DNA of 5,848 nucleotides from Bacteroidota bacterium. GTDB lineage: Bacteria > Bacteroidota > Ignavibacteria > SZUA-365. Positions 1 through 5,848 of this stretch are shown piece after piece (position 1 is the first letter of the stretch; each line of letters opens with the position of its first letter). The notes under the pieces are model-generated. The model was not told where the DNA came from. It worked only from the letters and a program-made list of their open reading frames with translations, and ran no database searches. A program made the position numbers and the translations under genes. The DNA is taken from assembly GCA_018224415.1 (NCBI GenBank), contig JAGTUZ010000055.1:1-5848 (forward strand), read 5' to 3'.

Positions 1-1514
1 CACACGACAAAGGCATAATCCTCAAGGAAGCCGGGGATACCCGCCTCCGTCCCGCGCAGGCGGCGCAGAAGGCGGCCATCGGGATCGCGCATCCGTTCGA
101 GCAGCGCATCGGCGGCGCGTGCCGCAAGTTGCGTGATGTCTTCATCTTCGAAGGCCTGTCCAGCCCGAGCGAGCGCGGCGATCATCAGGCCGTTCCATGA
201 CGCAAGCATCTTGTCGTCGAGCGACGGGTGGATGCGCTGCGCGCGGTACGCAAAGAGATCCGCTTTGACGCGGGAAACGAGCGAGAGCGCCATGTCGAGC
301 GAATGTTCATGCCTCCGTGCCCATTCTTCCGGATCGACGGCGATGTGAAGAATATTTTTTCCATGTTCGAAATTCCCGGCGGGCTCGATGCCGAAGTATT
401 CTCCGAGCATGGCAGCATGTTCGCCCGCGATGTCATCGAATTCGTCCTTCGTAAACACATAAAAGCGTCCCTCCTCTCCTTCGCTGTCCGCATTCTCGGC
501 CGAATGGAACAGCCCCGAGGCGTCGGTCATGTCACGGCGCACATAGGCAATCAGCTCCTCCGCCACGCTGCGGTACGCCGGCTGCCCTGTTGCCTGGTAG
601 GCATCGGTATACGCCATGAGCAACAGCGCGTTATCGTACAGCATTTTCTCGAAATGGGGCACGAGCCATCGGCGGTCGACGGAATACCGGCAGAAGCCGC
701 CGCCGAGATGGTCCCACATTCCGCCGCGGTACATGCGCAGCAGGGTGTGTTCAACCATGCCCATCAGTTCGTCGTCGTCGGTAACGCTTGCACGGCGGAT
801 CAGGAAGGAAAGCATGTGTCCCATGGGAAACTTCGGTGCGTCGCCGAATCCGCCGAACGCGCTGTCGTACGAGCGCTTGTATGACAGCACCGCCCTTTCC
901 AGCACGTCATCAGGGATCGTGCCCTTCTGTGAGCCCATGCCCGCGGCGAGCTGTGCCTGCAATTCCTCGCCGATGGACTCGATGCGCGAACGCTCCTGCT
1001 TCCATGTGTCGTGCAAGGCCGTGAGCACGCGGAGGAAACCGGGGCGCCCCCGGCCGTCATTTTTCGGAAAATATGTTCCGGAGTAAAAGGGTTTTTTCTC
1101 TGGTGTAAGAAATGCCGACAGCGGCCAGCCGCCGGAGCCGGTCATGGCCTGGCACACGGTCATGTAGATATGATCGATATCGGGCCGTTCCTCCCTGTCG
1201 ACCTTGATCGCGACATAGCGGTCATTGAGCAGGGCGGCGACTTCCTCGTCTTCGAAGGATTCGTGTTCCATGACGTGGCACCAGTGACAGGTGGAATAGC
1301 CGATGGAGAGGAACACCGGCTTGTCTTCCTGCCGCGCCTTCTCGAAGGCCTCTTCGCCCCAGGGAAACCAGTTCACCGGATTCCGCGCATGCTGGAGCAG
1401 ATACGGGCTGGAGGAGAAGACGAGCCGGTTGAAATCGGGGCCGCCGTCGGGAGGGAGTGTGGAAGGATCGGGATAGTCGAACATGCCGTCACGGCGTTTC
1501 TGAGTGTCATTCAT
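1..1514 (-). CDS. DUF255 / SPATA20 (YyaL)-type thioredoxin-domain protein, 3' end cut by window
   Basis: An open frame of 504 codons runs from the ATG at 1514 to the window edge without a stop, so the C-terminus is missing. Full-length family members are roughly 650-700 residues, so about a quarter is absent. Residues ~25-185 form the N-terminal thioredoxin-like domain: SPYLLQHARNPVNW (36-49), the CHWC redox motif (Cys76, Cys79), VDREERPDID (105-114), GGWPL (128-132) and GTYFP (146-150). The rest is the alpha/alpha-barrel part that resembles glycan epimerases and hydrolases: FGGFGDAPKFP (220-230), VPHFEKMLYDNA (285-296), SAENADSEGEEGRFYVF (338-354), DDKMLASWNGLMI (433-445) and GFLEDYA (495-501). 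There is no signal peptide, so it is probably cytosolic. The biochemical function of this family is not established; a thiol-redox or sugar-related role is only suggested by the folds. The start is supported by AAAGGA five bases upstream. It may be co-transcribed with the methyltransferase gene upstream. Family assignment is very secure. Confidence 0.96.
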   Translation of the reverse strand, partial: MNDTQKRRDGMFDYPDPSTLPPDGGPDFNRLVFSSSPYLLQHARNPVNWFPWGEEAFEKARQEDKPVFLSIGYSTCHWCHVMEHESFEDEEVAALLNDRYVAIKVDREERPDIDHIYMTVCQAMTGSGGWPLSAFLTPEKKPFYSGTYFPKNDGRGRPGFLRVLTALHDTWKQERSRIESIGEELQAQLAAGMGSQKGTIPDDVLERAVLSYKRSYDSAFGGFGDAPKFPMGHMLSFLIRRASVTDDDELMGMVEHTLLRMYRGGMWDHLGGGFCRYSVDRRWLVPHFEKMLYDNALLLMAYTDAYQATGQPAYRSVAEELIAYVRRDMTDASGLFHSAENADSEGEEGRFYVFTKDEFDDIAGEHAAMLGEYFGIEPAGNFEHGKNILHIAVDPEEWARRHEHSLDMALSLVSRVKADLFAYRAQRIHPSLDDKMLASWNGLMIAALARAGQAFEDEDITQLAARAADALLERMRDPDGRLLRRLRGTEAGIPGFLEDYAFVV

Positions 1515-1647
1515 CGTGTTCCTTTCGCTGCATGGGGACCACCCGCACGCACGAGCACGCGGGATGTTTCAGTGACAACGCGAAGCGGGGTAGGATGATT
1601 CCGGGCGGCGAGCCGCGGGATGCGAGACGGAAGATTCCGGAGGGAGG
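1515..1647 (-). other. 133-base spacer between two minus-strand genes, with two small palindromes
   Basis: This spacer lies between the methyltransferase stop and the DUF255 start. It contains two short inverted repeats, GCGGC-GA-GCCGC (1605-1616) and CGGAA-GA-TTCCG (1628-1639). It also contains a direct repeat of GATTCCGG (1597-1604 and 1633-1640). No T-tract follows either inverted repeat on the minus strand, so an intrinsic terminator is not supported. I see no convincing promoter and no small gene. The spacing permits either read-through from the methyltransferase gene or a separate promoter; the sequence does not decide. Confidence 0.35.
1520..1525 (-). promoter_or_regulatory. Ribosome binding site of the DUF255 gene
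   Basis: AAAGGA on the minus strand ends five bases before the ATG at 1514. It selects that start over the nearby ATG at 1510, which is in another frame and lacks the family sequence. Confidence 0.7.
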
Positions 1648-2409
1648 TCAGTTCTGCCGGCGTGGCCGCGAGCACTCGATCAGCACCATCCACGCAAAGC
1701 GACGTGTGAAGGGGAGTAAGGTAAACAGTGCGCTATCGAGCGCGCGCAGGGCGGTTTGCAACGGACGGAAGAGCGGCGTACCGCGCAGCGGTACGGAGGT
1801 GAGGGTGAAGAGGTTGTAGTAGCGGCAATCCACGCGTTCGAAGAAAGACTCCGCGAGGCGGATGTCTCTGGTTTTCAGCGGATGTTCGTCCTCGGAACGC
1901 ATCGCGGGAGTGAGACGACGGTACAGGTTGATGAGGGGATTGTGTCCCATTGGTTCGATGAACACCGCACGTCCGTCATCATCGAGCACGCGTGCGATTT
2001 CCGCATAGGCGCGGGACAAATCAAGATGGTGGAGGATGCCCGTGCCGGCGACGACATCGAAATCGTGATCGTGAAAGGTCATCGATTCAGCATCCATCAC
2101 TTCGTAGCGGATGGAGAGGCTGGCGGCGGCGGCGCGTTCGCGGGCGACGCGGATGGCTTCGGGAGAAAGATCGATGCCCGTTGTGACCGCACCCTGTTCC
2201 GCCCAAGCCCGTGTCGATTCCCCGTCGCTGCAGCCATATTCGAGCAGGCGCCGCTCGCGGCTCAACTGGAATACGCGATGCGTGTATTCGTCGCGGGGGC
2301 GCTGCATCAAGACGTAGTACTTCTCCGCCGGCTTGCGGCTCATGTCCTCTTCCAGGATGCGTGCATCCTGGAATTCCTGTTCACGCTGCAGTCGGTTTTT
2401 CTCGGACAT
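1648..2409 (-). CDS. Class I SAM-dependent methyltransferase (Methyltransf_11/25-like), substrate unknown
   Basis: The product is 253 residues from the ATG at 2409 and has a standard Rossmann-type methyltransferase core. The SAM-binding motif I is LLEYGCSDGES (55-65). The acidic residue at the end of strand 2 is Asp80 in GIDLSPEAI. Asp106 in YEVMDAESM probably contacts the adenine side, and motif IV is FDVVAGTGILHHLD (117-130). After strand 5 (AVFIEPMGHNP, 148-158) comes LYRRLTPAMRSEDEHPL (162-178), likely part of the substrate-side lid, then an arginine-rich, hydrophobic C-terminus. There is no signal peptide; it should be cytosolic. The frame stays open to an ATG at 2469, which has GGGAG five bases upstream. 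The 2409 start has AGAGGA at a long 14-base spacing. I prefer 2409 because the product then begins at MSEKNRLQ, a natural start, and the upstream stretch overlaps a non-coding-looking tandem repeat. The substrate (lipid, quinone, glycan or small molecule) cannot be told from sequence or neighbours. Confidence 0.9.
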   Translation of the reverse strand: MSEKNRLQREQEFQDARILEEDMSRKPAEKYYVLMQRPRDEYTHRVFQLSRERRLLEYGCSDGESTRAWAEQGAVTTGIDLSPEAIRVARERAAAASLSIRYEVMDAESMTFHDHDFDVVAGTGILHHLDLSRAYAEIARVLDDDGRAVFIEPMGHNPLINLYRRLTPAMRSEDEHPLKTRDIRLAESFFERVDCRYYNLFTLTSVPLRGTPLFRPLQTALRALDSALFTLLPFTRRFAWMVLIECSRPRRQN

Positions 2410-2456
2410 GGTGATCGTTTTATTCCTCTTCTCATCACATGGAAGTACACGTTTCC

Positions 2457-2500
2457 CTGCCTGAAGCATCAAGTCTCCCAGCTGGAAGCATCAAGTTACC
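2457..2500. repeat. Two-copy 22-base imperfect tandem repeat
   Basis: Copies at 2457-2478 and 2479-2500 match at 17 of 22 positions and share the unbroken 12-base core GAAGCATCAAGT (2463-2474 and 2485-2496). They sit 48-91 bases upstream of the preferred methyltransferase start. Two direct copies spaced by 22 bases, about two helical turns, would suit paired binding of a regulator, but that is inference. If translation began at 2469 instead, the nearer copy would overlap the start codon. Confidence 0.75.
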
Positions 2501-2572
2501 CTGCCACATCCATCCATTGCAAGTGCGCCGGCGTTTGCAGGGGTGTTACCGTCGGTCTGTTGTCCGGCTCCA

Positions 2573-2585
2573 TTACGCAGCGTAA
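2573..2585. repeat. Perfect 13-base palindrome TTACGC-A-GCGTAA, possible operator
   Basis: Two 6-base arms flank a single central A, 31 bases upstream of the DUF445 start. The size and position suit a dimeric regulator's operator that would affect the DUF445-TrmH transcript. A one-base centre cannot form a hairpin loop without opening pairs, so an RNA terminator is unlikely. The operator role is inferred. Confidence 0.45.
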
Positions 2586-2615
2586 CTTGAACGTCAGAAC
2601 ACAACATTATCTGTC

Positions 2616-3875
2616 ATGAAAAGCTCACGCATTCTCGCTCCAGCATCCTTGATCGCGGCCACGGCGCTGTTCCTGGCGACATGGCCATTCCGCGATGTGT
2701 TTCTCGGGGGACTGCTGCATGCCTTTGCGGAGGCCTCCATGATCGGAGGACTGGCGGACTGGTTTGCCGTCGTGGCGCTGTTCCGGCACCCGATGGGACT
2801 GCCGATCCCTCACACTGCCATCATCCCGCGACATCGCGAGAAACTCACTTCAGGTATTATCGACATGGTGCAGAACCGCTGGCTGACGAAGGATGTGATC
2901 CTGGAGCGGCTCTCCGGCTGGAGCATCAGCACGTTCCTGCTTGCTTCCCTGCAGACGGAAGCGACTCGCGTGAAAGCCAGGCAACTGCTGCGCGGGGCGT
3001 TGCGTGAAGTCGTGGCGGACATCGACGCGCAGCGCCTTGCCGAGCGTCTCGCCGATATGCTCGTGCGCAGTGCCGGCACGGAGGACATTCTCCGCTGGCT
3101 GCGGGTGCTGGGGGAACGCGGCATGGCGCAGGGCTGGCACGGCAGTGTGTTCACGCATGCCGTGGGACAGGCATCGGACTGGCTCGACACCCCGGAGGTG
3201 CGTACCGTGATCGTGTCGCATCTGCGCGATATCGCCGAGGATTACGCGTCGAATCCGCTGAGGCGCATTGGCAAGTGGATGGCGGAAAGTGTCAATGCGC
3301 TGAACTATGACGACCTGGCCGAGGCGATCGTCCGCACCCTCGGCGAGGAATTCGACCACATGCGCCATGACGGGCAGCACCCGGCGCGGGCGGATTTCGA
3401 GCGCTGGCTGCGTACGCTGCTCGAGGATCTGGAAGGGCGCGAGGACATCCGCGCTACGGTCGATCAATGGCGCGGAGAGCTGCTTGAGGGCGGACGCGCC
3501 GCCGATCTGCTGCGGCAGCCGGTGGAGCGGTTGCGGACCTGGCTCATTGAGGATCTCGCCCGGGACGACTCCGTCATCATCCTGCAGCTCGGACAGGCCC
3601 TTGATCGCGCGCTCGAACGTTTTGGCAAGGACGCAGCGGCGCAGGAACGGGTCGACAGCTGGATGAAACACAAGATCGCCGCGCTCATCGATCAGTACCA
3701 CGGAGAGATCGGGATGATGGTGCAGCGCAATCTCGAAAAACTCGACAATGCGCAGCTTGTGCGACAGATCGAAGAAAAGGCAGGCGACGATCTGCAGTTC
3801 ATCCGCGTCAACGGCGCCATCGTCGGAGGACTTGTTGGCGCCGCCATTTTCCTGCTGAATTATTTTATAGGCTGA
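2616..3875 (+). CDS. DUF445 family membrane protein
   Basis: The product is 419 residues with both hallmarks of the DUF445 family. The N-terminus has a membrane segment at about residues 6-24, followed by the conserved block GGLADWFAVVALFRHP (44-59) and MGLPIPHTAIIP (60-71). The C-terminus has EEKAGDDLQFIRVNGAIVGG (386-405), running into a second membrane segment (about 399-417) and ending five residues after NYFIG begins. Between them are some 300 mostly helical, charged residues without cysteine. This gives a protein anchored at both ends with a large helical middle. The family is widespread in bacteria; its molecular function is not established, though its membrane location is clear. The start ATG lacks a good Shine-Dalgarno sequence, but the hydrophobic segment begins directly after it and no better start exists. 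The stop TGA is followed immediately by the ATG of the RNA methyltransferase gene, indicating one transcript and possible translational coupling. Confidence 0.95.
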   Translation: MKSSRILAPASLIAATALFLATWPFRDVFLGGLLHAFAEASMIGGLADWFAVVALFRHPMGLPIPHTAIIPRHREKLTSGIIDMVQNRWLTKDVILERLSGWSISTFLLASLQTEATRVKARQLLRGALREVVADIDAQRLAERLADMLVRSAGTEDILRWLRVLGERGMAQGWHGSVFTHAVGQASDWLDTPEVRTVIVSHLRDIAEDYASNPLRRIGKWMAESVNALNYDDLAEAIVRTLGEEFDHMRHDGQHPARADFERWLRTLLEDLEGREDIRATVDQWRGELLEGGRAADLLRQPVERLRTWLIEDLARDDSVIILQLGQALDRALERFGKDAAAQERVDSWMKHKIAALIDQYHGEIGMMVQRNLEKLDNAQLVRQIEEKAGDDLQFIRVNGAIVGGLVGAAIFLLNYFIG

Positions 3876-4706
3876 ATGCCTTCTGCACGCCCGTACATCA
3901 TGAACATCATCGACGTCGACACGCTGGATCTCCCGGAACTTGAACCGTACCGAACCTTGCGCGCACACACGCAGCACTGGCGTGACGGTCATTTCGTCGC
4001 GGAAGGGGAAAAGGCCGTTCGAGCGCTGCTTTCTTCCTCGCTATCGGTTCGATCCATGCTGATCAGCCGCGACTGGCTGCCGCTTGTCGAAGAAGGCCGC
4101 GCCTCCGGGGCACTCAACGAAACCACGATATTCATTGCACCCGATGCGCTTCTCGAAGGGATCGTGGGGTACTCCCTGCACAAACGTCTACTGGCTGTCG
4201 GCACGCTGCCTGCGAATCCTTCGCTGGACAGTCTTCATGCGGCGGGATCAAGAGCCGGAGTGTACGTTGCGCTCGAGGCCATAGCCGATGCGGAGAACAT
4301 GGGCATGATCCTGCGCAACTGCGCGGCCTTCGGTGTGGACGGACTGATCGTTGGCTCCGACTCCGCAAGCCCCTATCTCCGACGCAGCGTACGCGTTTCG
4401 CTGGGGAATGTCTTTTCCCTGCGTATCCACCGGAGCGAGGACCTCCTCGAGAGCCTGCGACGCTGCCGGACGGAATTCGGCTGGCGCGTTGTAGGTACAA
4501 CGCCGCGGGGAGGAGCGAGACGCCTTGCGTCACCGGATCCGGACCGCCCGCTCTGCCTGCTCTTCGGCAGCGAGGCACATGGCCTGACGGAGATGGCGGC
4601 CTCGTTATGCGATGAGCTGTTCACCATTCCCATGCGAGACGACGTCGATTCCATCAACGTCGCCAACGCGGTCGCCGTCGCGCTGTACGAAGCAACACGG
4701 ATGTGA
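3876..4706 (+). CDS. TrmH/SpoU-family RNA 2'-O-ribose methyltransferase
   Basis: The product has 276 residues. The N-terminal part is a SpoU substrate-binding-like domain with HFVAEGEKAVRALL (39-52). The C-terminal half is the trefoil-knot (SPOUT) methyltransferase domain. Motif 1 is ENMGMILRNCAAFG (140-153), with Asn141 and the expected catalytic-site Arg147. Next comes YLRRSVRVSLGNVF (167-180). Motif 2 is LLFGSEAHGL (228-237), with the GSE..GL loop that binds SAM. Motif 3 is IPMRDDVDSINVANAVAVAL (251-270), with Ser259 and Asn261. All key residues are present, so the enzyme should be active, methylating a ribose 2'-OH in tRNA or rRNA in the cytosol. Which nucleotide it modifies cannot be assigned, so no gene symbol is given. 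The first ATG directly abuts the DUF445 stop (TGAATG). An in-frame ATG at 3900 (MNIIDVDTL) is equally credible, because residues 1-8 are not family-like and neither start has a strong ribosome binding site. Confidence 0.94.
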   Translation: MPSARPYIMNIIDVDTLDLPELEPYRTLRAHTQHWRDGHFVAEGEKAVRALLSSSLSVRSMLISRDWLPLVEEGRASGALNETTIFIAPDALLEGIVGYSLHKRLLAVGTLPANPSLDSLHAAGSRAGVYVALEAIADAENMGMILRNCAAFGVDGLIVGSDSASPYLRRSVRVSLGNVFSLRIHRSEDLLESLRRCRTEFGWRVVGTTPRGGARRLASPDPDRPLCLLFGSEAHGLTEMAASLCDELFTIPMRDDVDSINVANAVAVALYEATRM

Positions 4707-4737
4707 AAGGTCCCGGACACAACGTGCACGGGACCTT
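4707..4737. terminator. Hairpin between convergent genes, probable bidirectional terminator
   Basis: AAGGTCCCG (4707-4715) and CGGGACCTT (4729-4737) pair perfectly over nine bases. Inside, CAC (4718-4720) pairs with GTG (4724-4726) around an AAC loop, leaving a symmetric GA/CA internal loop. It starts one base after the RNA methyltransferase stop, in the 60-base gap before the end of the convergent lipoprotein gene. There is no U-tract on the plus side and only TTT on the minus side, so it is an atypical intrinsic terminator. Confidence 0.6.
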
Positions 4738-4748
4738 CGATAGTATCG
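4738..4748. repeat. Small perfect palindrome CGATA-G-TATCG
   Basis: An 11-base palindrome lies directly against the terminator hairpin in the convergent gap. It is too short and tight for a stable RNA hairpin. It may be chance or part of the transcript-end structure. Confidence 0.3.
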
Positions 4749-4766
4749 GAGTGTGGGGTCGCTTTC

Positions 4767-5825
4767 TCAGAGATGTTTTTTCGCGGCTTGAAGGACGCTG
4801 CGCCCGACGTTGCTCTGCAGGAACACCACGACAGAGAGATTGTCCGGGTTCCACGCTTCGTGGATTTCGACGCTGCGCTGGAAGACCGCGGTCTGTCCGT
4901 TCGCGATGCTGACAGGTTCACCATCGGCGGAAGGATACATGCGGCGCATGACATCGTGATGCACGAACTCGGAGTTCCCGTCGTTGTATTCGATATCGGA
5001 CTCCGTCACTACTGTGTGCAGGCGAAGATCGTTGACGTCACCCGTGCTGATTCCCTTCACCGTGATAGTGACAGTGATCGTGTTTCCATCGCGCGTGCTT
5101 TCCAGGTCGATCTTCGCCCCGGCGGGAACATCGATGCCGATATTTGCTGCATCAATCCAATTGCTTGCACGGGTACCGGCTATTGTTCCATTGACGAGGC
5201 CCTGCGGCGCACCGTTGGTGGGATCAACGAGGTATTCGGTACGGGGACGCGACCACTCCTGTGAGTGTTTCCAAAGCAGGTCCGTCGGGCGTGGCCACCA
5301 GACATGGTACTTGATTGTGGCCACGCGCTGCTGGAACAGCGGTGTCTGTTCTGCTTGGTGGTATTCCTCGTTGGCTGGTCCGCAGGGCGGACAGTTTGCG
5401 CTGGTGATGATTTCAACGAGCGCCATGCGCACAACGTCTTCCTGTTCCCCGCCCGATCCCTTGCGCAGCTGCAACGTCGTGCTGGCGGTATTTCCGCTGC
5501 GGTCGGTTGCGATCGCACGCAGCAGATGCACACCTTCCGCGATGTCCCCGGTGGGCAGGGTCGCTTCCCATGGGGCGGAGTCGAGCGTTGTAAAGGGGGC
5601 TCCCCCATTGAGTGACAATGTCACCGAAACCACGGCATCGTTGTCCGAGACAGCCATGCGGACAACCAGATCTTCGGCAGTGAGACTATCTCCAGGCGAA
5701 GGGGCGAGGAAGCTGACGGCGGGTGCCTGGATATCCTCTCCCGGCTCGTTGACCGCCTTGCTGCCGCAGCCTTGCAGCAGGAGGACGGTGCATATCATGA
5801 TCAAAAGCGTCGTAGTGGTTTTCAT
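4767..5825 (-). CDS. Omp28-like lipoprotein with Ig-like domain and CPPC motif
   Basis: The product is 352 residues from the ATG at 5825. Residues 1-20 are a lipoprotein signal peptide: Lys2, a hydrophobic core (7-17) and the lipobox LQGC with Cys20 as the lipidated residue. Residues ~33-121 resemble a bacterial Ig-like domain (Big_7 type): PAVSFLAPSPGDSL, VSDNDAVVSVTLSLNG, WEATLP, EGVHLLRAIATDRSGNTAS. Residues ~133-352 resemble Omp28-related proteins. They begin RMALVEIITSANCPPCGPAN with CPPC (Cys145, Cys148) in a thioredoxin-like setting, followed by a beta-rich half ending SVVVFLQSNVGRSVLQAAKK. It is likely anchored in the outer or inner membrane facing the periplasm or surface; the function of these proteins is not established. 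The start at 5825 has AAGGA six bases upstream and places the signal peptide correctly. An in-frame ATG at 5840 contains that ribosome binding site and is disfavoured. The gene is convergent with the RNA methyltransferase gene. Its promoter lies outside the window. Confidence 0.88.
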   Translation of the reverse strand: MKTTTTLLIMICTVLLLQGCGSKAVNEPGEDIQAPAVSFLAPSPGDSLTAEDLVVRMAVSDNDAVVSVTLSLNGGAPFTTLDSAPWEATLPTGDIAEGVHLLRAIATDRSGNTASTTLQLRKGSGGEQEDVVRMALVEIITSANCPPCGPANEEYHQAEQTPLFQQRVATIKYHVWWPRPTDLLWKHSQEWSRPRTEYLVDPTNGAPQGLVNGTIAGTRASNWIDAANIGIDVPAGAKIDLESTRDGNTITVTITVKGISTGDVNDLRLHTVVTESDIEYNDGNSEFVHHDVMRRMYPSADGEPVSIANGQTAVFQRSVEIHEAWNPDNLSVVVFLQSNVGRSVLQAAKKHL

Positions 5826-5831
5826 GAGAAA

Positions 5832-5836
5832 TCCTT
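5832..5836 (-). promoter_or_regulatory. Ribosome binding site of the lipoprotein gene
   Basis: AAGGA (within GGAAGGA) on the minus strand lies six bases before the ATG at 5825. It decides that start over the in-frame ATG at 5840. Confidence 0.75.
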
Positions 5837-5848
5837 CCATCCGAATGG

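Larger units (their letters stand above)
2410..2615. promoter_or_regulatory. Divergent intergenic region, presumed promoters for both directions
   Basis: This 206-base gap separates the minus-strand methyltransferase from the plus-strand DUF445 gene, so promoters for both should lie here. Boxes are weak. On the plus strand, TTGTCC and TAACTT lie 17 bases apart (about 2560-2588). On the minus strand, TTGCAA (2517-2522) and TAACTT (about 2493-2498) are the best pair. Neither is convincing, and no TAnnTTTG Bacteroidota-type -7 box was found. An imperfect dyad, TGCAA (2518-2522) with TTGCA (2535-2539), surrounds the palindrome CGCCGGCG (2526-2533). The tandem repeat and the 13-base palindrome are listed separately. 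No small gene or riboswitch-like structure was recognised. Confidence 0.4.

Noticed and set aside
228..884. A 218-codon plus-strand open frame opposite the DUF255 gene, with others at 616-1086 and 1011-1598
   Set aside because: All are antisense to the uninterrupted 504-codon DUF255 reading frame and show compositional shadow sequence only.
1597..1640. Short palindromes and a GATTCCGG repeat considered as a terminator or small RNA
   Set aside because: The arms are only five bases with two-base centres, and no T-tract follows, so they are within chance for GC-rich DNA.
1756..2619. A 287-codon plus-strand open frame opposite the methyltransferase
   Set aside because: It is antisense to a well-supported methyltransferase, runs through the tandem repeat and palindrome of the intergenic region, and has no recognisable domain.
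2850..3992. A 380-codon open frame on the minus strand covering most of the DUF445 gene
   Set aside because: It is fully antisense to a gene with clear family motifs and its translation shows no recognisable domain. Long antisense frames are common in GC-rich codon-biased DNA.
4132..4578. A 148-codon minus-strand open frame inside the TrmH-family gene, and a 193-codon one at 4373-4954
   Set aside because: They are arginine- and serine-rich shadow translations opposite conserved SPOUT motifs. The second also spans the terminator hairpin.
4774..4782. A run of six A on the coding strand near the end of the lipoprotein gene considered as a frameshift site
   Set aside because: It encodes the terminal lysines just before the stop, and no alternative-frame product or stimulatory structure is evident.
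4773..5264. Plus-strand open frames opposite the lipoprotein gene (also 5265-5615)
   Set aside because: They are antisense to a gene with a clear signal peptide, lipobox and ribosome binding site, and have no domain signal of their own.

Overview
This GC-rich bacterial window carries five protein-coding genes in a compact layout. No RNA gene, CRISPR array, insertion sequence or phage-like segment was recognised. The taxonomic signal is limited. An Omp28-like lipoprotein, with an Ig-like domain followed by a CPPC-bearing domain, is typical of the Bacteroidota/Chlorobiota/Ignavibacteriota side of bacterial diversity. Clear Shine-Dalgarno sequences before two genes and the high GC fit a GC-rich member of that group better than classical Bacteroides. 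This placement is an inference and not firm.

Layout, left to right. The left third is read on the minus strand. It holds a DUF255/SPATA20-type thioredoxin-domain protein, whose 3' end is cut off by the window edge at position 1. Upstream of it, 133 bases away and on the same strand, is a class I SAM-dependent methyltransferase of unknown substrate. A 206-base divergent intergenic region follows (2410-2615), with a two-copy 22-base tandem repeat and a perfect 13-base palindrome. To its right, on the plus strand, are a DUF445 membrane protein and a TrmH/SpoU-family RNA 2'-O-methyltransferase. These two abut as stop-then-start (TGAATG) and almost certainly share a transcript. A 60-base convergent gap with a strong hairpin separates them from a minus-strand lipoprotein gene that fills the right end. 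That gene's start and ribosome binding site lie just inside the window.

The genes do not make up an obvious pathway. The plus-strand pair combines an envelope protein of unknown role with an RNA modification enzyme, and the minus-strand pair combines a methyltransferase with a redox-fold protein. I see ordinary chromosomal housekeeping and hypothetical genes, not a defence, mobile or biosynthetic system. The most useful second looks are the repeat and palindrome in the divergent promoter region, the architecture of the Omp28-like lipoprotein, and the unassigned substrate of the methyltransferase.
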